DNA from: Streptomyces sp. NBC_01235
GTDB lineage: Bacteria > Actinomycetota > Actinomycetes > Streptomycetales > Streptomycetaceae
Direction: 5' to 3'
Length of the DNA stretch: 64,000 nucleotides
Assembly: GCF_035989285.1 (NCBI RefSeq)
Contig: NZ_CP108513.1
Location: 2,914,001 to 2,978,000, forward strand
Shown: one piece after another, positions 10,567 to 19,469 of the stretch
How positions within the stretch are numbered: position 1 is the stretch's first letter
Layout: the number at the start of each line of letters is the position of its first letter
The notes under the pieces: model-generated
Database searches by the model: none
The model's input: the letters and a program-made list of their open reading frames with translations, nothing else
Told to the model about the DNA's origin: nothing
Program-made: the position numbers and the translations under genes

Positions 10567-11694
10567 TCAGATCATCGGCCGGGGCTGCGTCAGCTCGTCG
10601 TAGACGCTGAGGACCTGGGCGACGGTCTCGTCCTCGGTGGGCCAGGTGGCCGCCTGCCGGGTGCCCATGTCCCGGAGGAGTTCGCAGCGTTCGGGATCGC
10701 CGAGGAGTCGTACGACGGCGGCGGCGAAGGCCTGCGCGTCGTCGGGCGGTACCAGTTCGGCCGCGTCGCCCACGAGTTCGCGGATGCCGCCCGCCAGGGC
10801 CGCGACGAGCGGCACGCGCGCGTGCAGGGCCTCCTGCGCCAGGACCGACCGTGACTCCCCGCCGCCCGGAAGCAGCGCGAGGTCGGCGGCGGCGAGCAGC
10901 TCGCTCACGTCCTCGCGCCGCCCGAGCAGCCGGATCGGCAGGTCCTCGTCCTCGATACGGCGCTGGAGCTCCGCCCGCTGCGGACCCTCCCCCGCGACCA
11001 CGACCAGGGGCACGGCGTCCAGCCGGCGCCACGCGCGCGAGGCGTCCAGCAGGAGGTCGTATCCGCGGTGGCGGTCCAGGGAGCCGACCGCCATGAGCAA
11101 CGGGCGCCCGATGGCGCCGAGTTCGGCCCGCAGCTTGGAGACCGGCCGCTCGGACTCCTCATGGCCCTCGCTCCGGCGGGGCCCGCGCAGCGCCACGGCG
11201 GCGAGCCGCGCGTCGCGTGCGCCCGTCCGGCGGGCCCGGTCCACGAGGTCCGAGGTGGTGCCGAGGACCACGGCGGCCGTCCTCGCGACCCGCCGTTCCA
11301 GCAGCCGCAGCAGATGGGCCCGGGCCCCTTCGGCGTGCGCCCGGTTGTGCCAGGTGACGACGAGCGGGGTGCCTCGGCCGCTGAGGGCGAGGACGGCCCG
11401 GAAGGAGGCGTGCAGGCCGTGCGCGTGGACGAGGTCGGCGTCCGTGCAGGCCGCCCGGAGCACCGCCACCGACCCCGGATCGCTGCTGCGCGGCACGTGC
11501 ACGTGTTCTGCTCCGGCGCCCGTGAAGTCGTGGGCGCGATCGGCCTCGGCCGGGGCGCACACGGTCACTCGTACGCCCCGTGCGACGAGCCCCGCGGCCA
11601 GGGAGCGCACGTGCGCGCTGCTGCCGGCGTTCCCGCCGCCCAGCACCTGCACGGTGCGCAGCGGCGACTGGCCGTGCGGTGAGTGGCTGCTCAC
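10567..11694 (-). CDS. Glycosyltransferase family 4
   Basis: This 375-residue GT-B glycosyltransferase has the N-terminal nucleotide-loop segment TVQVLGGGNAGSSAHVRSLA and a C-terminal donor site: LLMAVGSLDRHRGYDLLLDA, then LLPGGGESRSVLAQEALHA, which corresponds to the E-x7-E region of GT4 enzymes. No membrane segment is seen. The GTG at 11694 has AGGAG ten bases upstream; extension to 11784 is possible but poorly supported. It precedes a MraY/WecA-like gene to the right on the same strand, so the pair may assemble a lipid-linked glycan. That pairing is inference. Confidence 0.85.
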   Translation of the reverse strand: MSSHSPHGQSPLRTVQVLGGGNAGSSAHVRSLAAGLVARGVRVTVCAPAEADRAHDFTGAGAEHVHVPRSSDPGSVAVLRAACTDADLVHAHGLHASFRAVLALSGRGTPLVVTWHNRAHAEGARAHLLRLLERRVARTAAVVLGTTSDLVDRARRTGARDARLAAVALRGPRRSEGHEESERPVSKLRAELGAIGRPLLMAVGSLDRHRGYDLLLDASRAWRRLDAVPLVVVAGEGPQRAELQRRIEDEDLPIRLLGRREDVSELLAAADLALLPGGGESRSVLAQEALHARVPLVAALAGGIRELVGDAAELVPPDDAQAFAAAVVRLLGDPERCELLRDMGTRQAATWPTEDETVAQVLSVYDELTQPRPMI

Positions 11695-11865
11695 GTGGCC
11701 GGGGCTCCTGGTTCGGCGTCGGACGGTCACGAAGAAACGTACAGAAGGACCGGGCGGAGGGGTGGACCGCTGACGTTCCTCCACGTACTACGCCCAAGGA
11801 TGCCAGCACGCACGGGTGTTCCGTGCCGCCGAGCGCCCCGGCACCCGGTCACAGCACCCCCCGCA

Positions 11866-12681
11866 TCACCCACACGGGTGAGTGAAGTCGGGGTTCCGTT
11901 CGATTACCTGAGTTTCGGTCACCCGAGGGCGGGTCCTCGCCGCCTCGCTCACCTGCTCCCCGTACACCGCGGCGGTCACGACGGCGGCGGCGTGCGCGAC
12001 CAGCCCCGCGCGCCCGTTGCCGGCCACCACCGCCGCCCCGAGCAGCGCGCCCAGCGCGTGCGCCCCGCTGTCGCCGAGCATCTCCCGCCCGGCCAGATCC
12101 TCGGGCAGCACGGCCGCGGCGGCCCCGACCGCCACGGCGGACAGCTCCCCGGCCGCCCCGGCGCGCAGCAGCCCCGGAGCGCCGAGGGCGAGCACGGCGC
12201 CGGCGGCCCTTGCGGGGTGGACGTCCACGAGGTTGACGAAGTGCGCGGCCCCGGCGATCACCACCCCCGCGAGCACCTTGTCCAGGTACCGCTCCTTCAG
12301 CAGCGCCCCCGCGACCAGCCCGGCCGCCGAGATCCCGAACAGTTTCACGGCCCCGCTCGTGACCTCGCCCTGCCGCAGCGCGCCCAGGTGCGCCCGGAAG
12401 CCCCGCCGTGGATCGCCGACGCCGACGACATCGTCGTACGCCCCGCAGGCCCCGGCGGCGGCCACGGCGAGCGCGGCGGCCGAAGTCACCCGTCGGGCCG
12501 CGACCGCGGTGGCCAGGGCGGTGGCGGGTCCGGAGTACAACCCGACCGTCCGCCCCGCGTGGTTCTCGCGCTCCCAGCGCGCCCGCCCGCCCGGCGCCGC
12601 CGCGCGCAGCACCGCCGTCGTCGCCCGCGTCAGCCCGGCCGCCGCCAAGAAGGCCGGGCCACGTCCCCTTCGTATGACCAT
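11866..12681 (-). CDS. MraY/WecA-like polyprenyl-phosphate sugar-phosphate transferase family membrane protein
   Basis: This Ala-rich 271-residue polytopic membrane protein has degenerate motifs of the polyprenyl-phosphate N-acetylhexosamine-1-phosphate transferase family: N-terminal WERENHAGRTVGLYSGP, the Asp pair in AYDDVVG, GEVTSGAVKLFG, FVNLVDVHPARA and LGDSGAHALGALLG. Classical MraY enzymes are longer (about 340 residues) and carry a His-rich loop that I do not see. Activity may therefore be altered or the substrate different. The ATG at 12681 follows AAGGTGAG. It lies upstream of the GT4 gene on the same strand and downstream of a decayed sigma-factor gene. Confidence 0.7.
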   Translation of the reverse strand: MVIRRGRGPAFLAAAGLTRATTAVLRAAAPGGRARWERENHAGRTVGLYSGPATALATAVAARRVTSAAALAVAAAGACGAYDDVVGVGDPRRGFRAHLGALRQGEVTSGAVKLFGISAAGLVAGALLKERYLDKVLAGVVIAGAAHFVNLVDVHPARAAGAVLALGAPGLLRAGAAGELSAVAVGAAAAVLPEDLAGREMLGDSGAHALGALLGAAVVAGNGRAGLVAHAAAVVTAAVYGEQVSEAARTRPRVTETQVIERNPDFTHPCG

Positions 12682-12775
12682 GCCCTCACCTTAGGGAACA
12701 AGATCGCACGCATGCGCTGTCACAGCGATCGACCGGGTGTCCTGAGGCCGAACCCCTTGAAGCGGAGGAGACACG

Positions 12776-13232
12776 ATGACCGAGAACACCGGCCGCGCGC
12801 GACGAGCCGCCGCAAGAAGGCGTAGTCGGACCCCGGCTGCCCGAGCCGCTGCCGGAAACGCCGGCGCCGACCGAGCCCGCCGGTACGTCGACGCCCGCCG
12901 CCCTCGCCAGGCGGTCTCCCCCGGCGGGACCCGGGCGGCTCTGGAGTCGTTCCGGCGCGCACTCGAGACCGGGACCCGCAGAGCCTCCTCGACGTGCCCG
13001 CCCCGGAGGTCGTCCTGGTCAGCGACGGCGACGGCGGCAAACAGGCGGCGCCGCGGCCGATCGGTCGACGGCAGTCCGGCACTCGTCGTACACCTGGGCG
13101 GCGAGCTCGACGGCGTCATGGCGGTCCGTGTCCAGGACGCCCGCATCACCGGCCTCCTTCGTCCGCGACCCGGCCAAGCTGTCCCGCGTCGCATCCAGGA
13201 CCCCGCTCGCCCCTGCGACGAGCGTCCGGTGA
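12776..13232 (+). pseudogene. Remnant of an ECF41-type (SigJ-like) sigma factor gene
   Basis: A strong ribosome site (GGAGGAG) precedes ATG at 12776. The reading then moves straight into the late part of an ECF sigma factor that carries a C-terminal SnoaL-like domain. Recognisable pieces fall in different frames: RARRYVDARRPR and ALESFRRALETG in one, PAPEVVLVSDGDGGKQ in a second, LVVHLGGELDGVMAVRVQD again in the first, then RDPAKLSRVASRTPLA in another. A stop follows at 13230-13232. The sigma-2 and most of the sigma-4 region are missing, so there was a large internal deletion plus several frameshifts. Family assignment is from motif recognition only. Confidence 0.72.
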
Positions 13233-13290
13233 CGGAGCAGCCGCTGGAGGATCATGAACACGCGCGGCTCTCCTGGTCCCCCGGCCGCCG

Positions 13291-15021
13291 CTACCCGTCC
13301 GCCCGAGCGGTGGCCAGCAGCTCCTCCGCGTGCGCCCGGGCCGTCTCGGAGTCCTCCTGTCCGGCGAGCATCCGGGACAGCTCCCGGATCCGCTCCTCGC
13401 CCTCCAGCACCTTCACGCCGGACCGGGTCACCGACCCGTCGTTGGTCTTCTCCACCAGCAACTGCCGGTCGGCGAAGGCGGCGACCTGCGGAAGGTGGGT
13501 GACGACCACGACCTGCGCGGTCTTGGCGAGCCGCGCCAGCCGACGGCCGATCTCCACGGCCGCCTTGCCGCCGACACCGGCGTCGACCTCGTCGAAGAGG
13601 TACGTCGGCACGGGGTCCGTCCCCGCGAACACGACCTCGACGGCGAGCATCACGCGCGAGAGCTCACCGCCGGACGCACCCTTGGCGATGGGCCGCGGCG
13701 GCGCACCCGGGTGAGGAGCGAGCAGCAGCTCGACCTCGTCCACGCCGGCCGGCCCGTAGGCCACGGCACGTCCGCCGACCTCGACGCCCTCCGGGTCCTC
13801 GGTCTGCCGGATGTCGAACGACACGCGCGCGTGCGGCATCGCGAGGGAGGCCAGCTCGGCGGTCACCGCGGCGGCGAACCGCTCGGCGGCCTCCGTGCGC
13901 GCGTCCGTCAGCGCCTGCGCCAGCCCGCCGAGTTCGGCCCGCAGGGCGTCCCGTTCGGCGGTCAGCTCGTCGATGCGCTCGTCGTCGCCGTCCAGCTCGG
14001 TGAGCCGGGCGGCGCTCTGCTCGGCCCAGGCGAGAACGGAGTTCACGTCCTGCCCGTACTTGCGGGTGAGCGCGGTGAGCGAGGCCCGTCGCTCCTCGAC
14101 GGCCGAGAGCCGCAGCGGATCGGCGTCGAGGTCGTCGGCGTACCCCGCGAGCTCGCCCGCCACATCGCCCAGCAGGATCCCGATCTCCCCGAGCCGGTCG
14201 GCGAGCGCGGCCAGCGCCGGATCGTGCGACCTGACGGCCTCCAGGGCCCGCTGTGCGCCCGCGACGAGCGTGGCGGCGTCGATGCCCTCCGGATCCTCGG
14301 GGTTGCCCGCCAACGCGGCGTGAGCGGCCGTGGCGGCGGACGACAGCGCCTCCGCGTGCCCGAGCCGCTCGGCCTCCTCCGCCAGCTCCACGTCCTCCCC
14401 GGCGCGTGGTTCGACGCCGGCGATCTCGTCGAGCCCGAAGCGCAGCATGTCGGCTTCCTGAGCCCGTTCACGCGCGCGCGTGACGATCTCCTCCAGCTCG
14501 ACGGCCACGGCCCGCAGCCGCCGGTACGCCTCGGTGTACTTGGCGAGCGGCACGGTCACCGCGTCGCCCGCGTACCGGTCGAGCGCCTGCCGCTGCCGGG
14601 ACAGCTTCAGCAGCCCCTGCTGGTCGGTCTGCCCGTGCACGGCCACCAGCTCGTCGGCGAGCTCGGCGAGCACGCCCATGGGCACACTCCGCCCGCCCAC
14701 GTGCGCCCGCGACCGCCCCTCGGCGGAAACGGTCCGGCTGATGAGCAGCGCCCCGTCGTCCAGCTCTGCCCCGGCCTCCTCGGCCCGCACGACCACCGAG
14801 GCGCCCGCGGGCAGGGCGATCCGCCCCTCCACGACCGCCTTCTCGGCACCGATCCGCACGAGCGCGGGATCCGCGCGTCCGCCCAGCAACAGTCCGAGGC
14901 TGGTCACCACCATGGTCTTGCCCGCACCCGTCTCACCCGTGACGGCGGTGAAGCCGGGCGACAGTTCGACGACCGCGTCGTCGATGACTCCGAGCGACCG
15001 TATCCGCATCTCCTCCAACAC
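13291..15021 (-). CDS. recN: DNA repair protein RecN
   Basis: RecN is an SMC-like ATPase acting in recombinational repair of double-strand breaks. The 576 residues include a Walker A GETGAGKT at 29-36, a central coiled-coil region, and the C-terminal ABC-type motifs KGASGGELSRVMLA and YLFDEVDAGVGG. The GTG at 15021 is adopted, with AAGG upstream; a TTG two codons earlier and an ATG four codons later also exist. It is the last gene of the tlyA-nadK-recN minus-strand cluster, an order common in actinobacteria. Confidence 0.96.
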   Translation of the reverse strand: MLEEMRIRSLGVIDDAVVELSPGFTAVTGETGAGKTMVVTSLGLLLGGRADPALVRIGAEKAVVEGRIALPAGASVVVRAEEAGAELDDGALLISRTVSAEGRSRAHVGGRSVPMGVLAELADELVAVHGQTDQQGLLKLSRQRQALDRYAGDAVTVPLAKYTEAYRRLRAVAVELEEIVTRARERAQEADMLRFGLDEIAGVEPRAGEDVELAEEAERLGHAEALSSAATAAHAALAGNPEDPEGIDAATLVAGAQRALEAVRSHDPALAALADRLGEIGILLGDVAGELAGYADDLDADPLRLSAVEERRASLTALTRKYGQDVNSVLAWAEQSAARLTELDGDDERIDELTAERDALRAELGGLAQALTDARTEAAERFAAAVTAELASLAMPHARVSFDIRQTEDPEGVEVGGRAVAYGPAGVDEVELLLAPHPGAPPRPIAKGASGGELSRVMLAVEVVFAGTDPVPTYLFDEVDAGVGGKAAVEIGRRLARLAKTAQVVVVTHLPQVAAFADRQLLVEKTNDGSVTRSGVKVLEGEERIRELSRMLAGQEDSETARAHAEELLATARADG

Positions 15022-15157
15022 GGACAAGACCTTACGAGGTCGGGGGGAGGAAGTGCGACGCCCCCCGGCCCCGGATGGGGAAGCCGCAGGTGAAGAATGT
15101 GTATCGGCCGCTACGTGTCACCCAGGTGAGTGGAGTCGCTCGGGGGCGCGGGGCCGC

Positions 15158-16063
15158 CTAGTGCCGAGCCCCCCGCCACCCGGAAACGGGCAGAGCGAAC
15201 TTCGCCACCAGCCGGTCGGTGAACGAAGCGTGATGCAGACGGGCGAGCCGAACCGGCACAGCCCCCCGCCGCACCTCGACCCGAGCCCCCGCAGGCAACT
15301 CGACGGTCCGCCGCCCGTCACACCACAGAACGCCCGGCGGAATATGAGGCAGCACCTCGACAGCGAGCACCGAGTCCGGCGACGTGACCAACGGCTTCGC
15401 GAACAGCGCGTGCGCGCTGATCGGCACCATCAGCAACGCCTCGACCTCGGGCCACACCACGGGCCCGCCGGCGGAGAACGCATAGGCGGTGGATCCGGTC
15501 GGGGTCGACAGGACGATCCCGTCACACCCGAACCCGGTCACCGGCCGACCGTCGATCTCCAGCACCACTTCGAGCAGCTTCTCCGCGCCGGCCTTCTGCA
15601 CGGCCGCCTCGTTCAGCGCCCAGTCGGTGTGCACGATGTCCCCGTTGCGGTGCACGACGACATCGACGGTCATCCGCTCCTCGACCTCGTACGCCTTCGT
15701 CACCACCCGGTCGACGACCTTGTCGAGGTCGTCCCGTTCGGCCTCGGCGAGGAAGCCGACACTGCCGAGGTTGACGCCCAGCATCGGCACCCCCGAGGCC
15801 CGCGCGAACTCCGCGCCCCGCAGCAGCGTGCCGTCACCGCCGAGGACGATGAGCAGCTCGCACCCCTCCAGGCACTGCGGGGTGGCCTCGGAGACCAGCT
15901 CCACCTCGTCGGGCAGCGGCAGGTCGGCGGCCTCGTATTCCAGGACGCGCACCCCGATGCCCTCGCGCAGCAGCCCCTTGACCACCAGCTCGGCGCTGCG
16001 AATGGCCGCGGGCCGCCCGGTGTGGGCGAGCAGGAAAACAGTACGAGCTCGGTTCTGAGTCAA
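15158..16063 (-). CDS. nadK: NAD kinase
   Basis: This cytosolic enzyme phosphorylates NAD to NADP using ATP or polyphosphate. The 301 residues carry the family GGDGT motif at 75-79, the WALNEAAV segment and the glycine-rich DGIVLSTPTGSTAYAFSAGGP region. The start is TTG at 16063, which overlaps the stop of tlyA (TTGA), indicating translational coupling. No alternative start precedes the first beta strand VFLLAHTGRP. Confidence 0.96.
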   Translation of the reverse strand: MTQNRARTVFLLAHTGRPAAIRSAELVVKGLLREGIGVRVLEYEAADLPLPDEVELVSEATPQCLEGCELLIVLGGDGTLLRGAEFARASGVPMLGVNLGSVGFLAEAERDDLDKVVDRVVTKAYEVEERMTVDVVVHRNGDIVHTDWALNEAAVQKAGAEKLLEVVLEIDGRPVTGFGCDGIVLSTPTGSTAYAFSAGGPVVWPEVEALLMVPISAHALFAKPLVTSPDSVLAVEVLPHIPPGVLWCDGRRTVELPAGARVEVRRGAVPVRLARLHHASFTDRLVAKFALPVSGWRGARH

Positions 16064-16875
16064 CGCGGCCCCTCCGCAACTGCACGGTCAACATCGGCCG
16101 GGTCGAGGGCAGGCGCCCCGGCCCGGAGCCACAGAAAGTACTCGACATTGCCCGAAGGCCCGGGCAGCGGACTGGCGGTGACACCCTTCACCCCGAGCCC
16201 CAGGTCCCACGCCTTCCCGGCCACGCCCCGCACGGCTTCCGCCCGCAACTGCGGACTGCGTACGACACCCCCGCTGCCGAGCCGTTCCTTCCCCACCTCG
16301 AACTGCGGCTTGACCATCATCACCAGGTCCGCGTCCGGCTTGGTGCACCGCGCCAGGGCGGGCAGGACCAACCCGAGCGGGATGAAGGACAAGTCCCCCA
16401 CGACAAGATCCACAGGCTCCCCATCGATCGCTTCAAGCGTCAACTCGCGTACGTTCGTACGGTCCTTGACGGTGACGCGTTCATCGCTCCGAAGAGACCA
16501 GGCGAGTTGTCCGTATCCGACGTCCACGGCGACGACGTGCGCGGCTCCCGCCCGCAGCAGCACGTCGGTGAACCCGCCGGTCGACGCCCCGGCGTCCAGC
16601 GCCCGCCGCCCCTCCACCAGGAGCCCCTGCGGTACGAAGACGGCCAGCGCGCCGGCGAGCTTGTGCCCGCCCCGGGACACGTAGTCGGGGTCGTCGTCAT
16701 CGACGGCGACGACGATCGCGGCCGCCGTCTCGACCTGTGTGGCGGGCTTGGTCGCGACGGTCTTGCCGACGCTGACCCGCCCGGCGGCGATCAGCTGCCC
16801 GGCATGCTCACGCGAGCGCGCGAGCTTCCGGCGGACCAGCTCCGCGTCCAGACGGCGGCGTGCGACTCCTGCCAC
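16060..16875 (-). CDS. tlyA: TlyA family rRNA 2'-O-methyltransferase
   Basis: This 271-residue protein has an N-terminal S4 RNA-binding domain (RRRLDAELVRRKLARSREHA) and a C-terminal FtsJ-like SAM methyltransferase (ALDAGASTGGFTDVLLRAGA). Actinobacterial TlyA methylates 16S and 23S rRNA riboses and conditions capreomycin sensitivity. The GTG start is at 16875. It is immediately followed by nadK with a 4-bp overlap. Confidence 0.94.
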   Translation of the reverse strand: MAGVARRRLDAELVRRKLARSREHAGQLIAAGRVSVGKTVATKPATQVETAAAIVVAVDDDDPDYVSRGGHKLAGALAVFVPQGLLVEGRRALDAGASTGGFTDVLLRAGAAHVVAVDVGYGQLAWSLRSDERVTVKDRTNVRELTLEAIDGEPVDLVVGDLSFIPLGLVLPALARCTKPDADLVMMVKPQFEVGKERLGSGGVVRSPQLRAEAVRGVAGKAWDLGLGVKGVTASPLPGPSGNVEYFLWLRAGAPALDPADVDRAVAEGPR

Positions 16876-16896
16876 GTTCGGTTCAGCTCCTGTTGC

Positions 16897-17175
16897 CTAG
16901 TGCCTGTTGCCATACGGCGTCGGGGGCGCCGGAGGTCCCGGGCGGGCGTCGAGCGCGGTGAGCGCGTCGCGCAGCCCCCGGTGTACATCCTCGTACACCT
17001 CGAGATGCCCGTCGGTGGCGAGGTGGTCGGCGTCGCCCAGCCGGTCCAGCTGCGCGTCGACCTCGGCGTTGCCGGTGGGCGTGCGGGGGACCGCAAGCGG
17101 GGCGGGGGCGGCGGGGTCGTACTCCGGTTCTGGCGCCGGGCTCTCCGGCTCCGCCTCCGGCACTGTGTCGCTCAT
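16897..17175 (-). CDS. Small hypothetical protein, Pro/Glu-rich
   Basis: This 92-residue protein of unknown function has an acidic, proline-rich N-terminal half and a C-terminal segment (NAEVDAQLDRLGDADHLA) resembling a short helical pair. No membrane segment or signal peptide is seen. It starts with ATG at 17175 and ends 22 bp before the tlyA start, so it probably heads the tlyA-nadK-recN transcription unit. Confidence 0.72.
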   Translation of the reverse strand: MSDTVPEAEPESPAPEPEYDPAAPAPLAVPRTPTGNAEVDAQLDRLGDADHLATDGHLEVYEDVHRGLRDALTALDARPGPPAPPTPYGNRH

Positions 17176-17217
17176 GCCCAGACGCTACCTCGAACCGCTG
17201 GGGTACCGTCGAGCGCG

Positions 17218-17565
17218 ATGGCCACGATCGAGGAGTGCCGCGCCGCACTCGAAAAGCTCTCCGACAGCATGGGCAGCGCCGAAGGGAACGTCCGGGCGGC
17301 CGCGGCCCTGGACCGTTCGGTGAGCTGCCGGATCACCGACCTGGACGTCACGTTCGTCGGCCGCATGACGGGCGGCCGGATCGTGGTGCATGACACCCTG
17401 CAGGGGCTTCCTCGGGAGAAGGCCCAGATCAGACTGACCATGACCGGCGACGACCTGGTCGCACTGGTCACCGGCGAACTGAACTTCGCGAAGGCGTGGG
17501 GCTCGGGGCGGGTGAAGCTGGAGGCCGGTCTGCGGGATCTGTTCCAGCTCAGGAAGCTGCTGTGA
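17218..17565 (+). CDS. SCP2 sterol-binding-fold protein
   Basis: This 115-residue protein has a SCP-2-like fold (ITDLDVTFVGRMTGGRIV, then IRLTMTGDDLVALVTGELNF and WGSGRVKLEAGLRDLFQL). SCP2 domains bind hydrophobic ligands; no ligand is indicated. The ATG at 17218 is 42 bp from the divergent small hypothetical gene. The 3' end overlaps the convergent siderophore ATPase gene by 17 bp. Confidence 0.8.
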   Translation: MATIEECRAALEKLSDSMGSAEGNVRAAAALDRSVSCRITDLDVTFVGRMTGGRIVVHDTLQGLPREKAQIRLTMTGDDLVALVTGELNFAKAWGSGRVKLEAGLRDLFQLRKLL

Positions 17566-18364
17566 CCGTCTCACGTGCGCGTGCCTTCCGGGCCGCCGGC
17601 ACCACCAGCGGCGTCCCCGTCTCCGGGTCCTCGATGACCTGACAGCGCAGCCCGAAGACCTCCTCCACCAGCCCGGCGGTGACGACGTCGTCAGGTGCGC
17701 CCTGCGCGACGACCTCGCCGCCCTTCAGCGCGATCAGGTGGGTGGCGTAGCGGGCGGCGTGGTTGAGGTCGTGCAGCACGGCGACGAGCGTGCGCCCCTG
17801 CTCCTCGTGCAGTTCCGCGCACAGGTCCAGTACGTCGATCTGGTGCTGGATGTCGAGGTAGGTCGTCGGCTCGTCGAGCAGCAGCAGCGGGGTCTGCTGG
17901 GCGAGGGCCATCGCGATCCACACACGCTGCCGCTGGCCACCGGACAACTCGTCGACGTACCGGTCGGCGAGCTCGGCGACCCCGGTCTGCGCCATGGACT
18001 CCTGCACGACCCGCTCGTCCTCGGCCGACCACTGCCGCAGGATGCCCTGGTGCGGGTAGCGGCCACGGCCGACGAGGTCGGCGACGGTGATCCCGTCGGG
18101 CGCGATGGACGACTGCGGCAGCAGCCCCAGCGTCCGCGCGACCTTCTTCGCGGGCATCGACTGGATCACCTGCCCGTCGAGCAGCACCCGGCCCCGGCTC
18201 GGCTTCAGCATCCGCGACAGCGCCCGCAGCAGCGTCGACTTGCCGCAGGCGTTCGGGCCGACGATCACGGTGAAGGAGTTGTCGGGTATCTCCACCGACA
18301 ACTGTTCGGCGATGACCCGCTGGTCGTAGGCGAGGGTGACGTTCTCGGCGGAGAGGCGGTTCAC
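17549..18364 (-). CDS. Ferric-siderophore ABC transporter ATP-binding protein
   Basis: This 271-residue FepC-type ATPase has Walker A GPNACGKST at 36-44, signature LSGGQRQRV, Walker B LLLLDEPTTYLD and the switch His in VLHDLNHAARYA. It is expected to power import of an iron-siderophore complex through the two FecCD permeases encoded just upstream. The GTG at 18364 has AAGGAG close upstream. It lies 46 bp after the second permease gene and is the last gene of the iron operon. No substrate-binding lipoprotein is encoded nearby. Confidence 0.92.
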   Translation of the reverse strand: MNRLSAENVTLAYDQRVIAEQLSVEIPDNSFTVIVGPNACGKSTLLRALSRMLKPSRGRVLLDGQVIQSMPAKKVARTLGLLPQSSIAPDGITVADLVGRGRYPHQGILRQWSAEDERVVQESMAQTGVAELADRYVDELSGGQRQRVWIAMALAQQTPLLLLDEPTTYLDIQHQIDVLDLCAELHEEQGRTLVAVLHDLNHAARYATHLIALKGGEVVAQGAPDDVVTAGLVEEVFGLRCQVIEDPETGTPLVVPAARKARARETVTAAS

Positions 18365-18410
18365 GGTGCTCCTTCGTTGTTCGTCCCTCGGTCTTCGAGA
18401 GGGGTGGTGC

Positions 18411-19469
18411 TCATATCCGGCCCGCCTTGCGCTCGGTGACAAGGAGCCACAGCAGGTAGACCCCGCCCAGCACGCCGGTGACCACGCCCACGGGCAGCTG
18501 TCCGTCGCCGAAGAGCCGCTGCGAGGCCCAGTCGGCGATGACCAGCAGGGCGGCGCCCATGCACAGGGACGGCACGAGGTTCGGACCGGGCGAACGGGTC
18601 AGCCGCCGGGCGAGCTGCGGCGCGGTGAGCGCCACGAAACTCACGGGGCCCGCGGCGGCGGTGGCGGCCGCGGTGAGCAGCACGGCGGACACCATCAGCA
18701 GCAGCCGCACCCGCTCCACGCGCACCCCCAGCGCGTGGGAGACATCGTCGCCCATCTCCATCATCCGCAGCCCGCGCGCGTTGGCGAGGACGAGCGGCAC
18801 GAGCACGCAGGCCAGGGCGAGCAGCGGCCAGACCTGCTTCCAGTCCCGGCCGTCGAGGGTGCCGGTCATCCAGACGACCGCGCGCGCCGCGTCGACGAAG
18901 TCGGCCTCGGTGAGCAGGTATCCGTTGACCGCCGTCGCGATCGCCGAGACGCCGATGCCGACGAGCACCAGCCGGTACCCGTGGACGCCCCGCTTCCACG
19001 CGAGCAGGTAGATCAGCGCCCCGGTCACCAGCCCTCCGATCAGCGCGCCGACGGTCACCTGGGCGGCACTCCCGGAGAACAGCACGATCATCACGAGCGC
19101 CCCGGCCGTCGCCCCCTGCCCGAGCCCCAGCACGTCCGGACTGCCCAGGGGGTTGCGCGACACGGCCTGGAACAGCGCGCCGCCGAGCCCGAGCGAGGCG
19201 CCGACGAGCAGCCCCACCAGCACGCGCGGCAGCCGTAGTTCGTTGACGATGAACTCCTGCCCGGCGTTGCCGTCGCCGAGCAGCGTCCTGACGACGTCAC
19301 CGGACGAGATCGGGAAGTCGCCGGTGCCGATCAGCACCACGCTCACGGCGAGCGCGGCGACCACCAGCAGCACGACGACGATCAGCGCCCGCGGATCCAG
19401 CCGGACGGAGAGCCCGCCCGGTGTGCGCAGCGCACGAGGGCCATGAGGGGTCTTCTGCGCGGTCTTCAC
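18411..19469 (-). CDS. FecCD-family siderophore permease, second subunit
   Basis: This 352-residue multi-spanning permease has the family segments LRLPRVLVGLLVGASLGLGG, RNPLGSPDVLGLGQGA, and GPVSFVALTAPQLARRLTRS near the coupling region. It should pair with the other permease as a heterodimer. The GTG at 19469 overlaps the stop of the upstream permease (GTGA), so the two are translationally coupled. The upstream in-frame extension lies inside the neighbouring gene and is rejected. Confidence 0.92.
   Translation of the reverse strand: MKTAQKTPHGPRALRTPGGLSVRLDPRALIVVVLLVVAALAVSVVLIGTGDFPISSGDVVRTLLGDGNAGQEFIVNELRLPRVLVGLLVGASLGLGGALFQAVSRNPLGSPDVLGLGQGATAGALVMIVLFSGSAAQVTVGALIGGLVTGALIYLLAWKRGVHGYRLVLVGIGVSAIATAVNGYLLTEADFVDAARAVVWMTGTLDGRDWKQVWPLLALACVLVPLVLANARGLRMMEMGDDVSHALGVRVERVRLLLMVSAVLLTAAATAAAGPVSFVALTAPQLARRLTRSPGPNLVPSLCMGAALLVIADWASQRLFGDGQLPVGVVTGVLGGVYLLWLLVTERKAGRI

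Noticed and set aside
13330..15093. Long plus-strand frame opposite recN
   Set aside because: Antisense shadow of a high-GC gene. recN on the minus strand has all family motifs.
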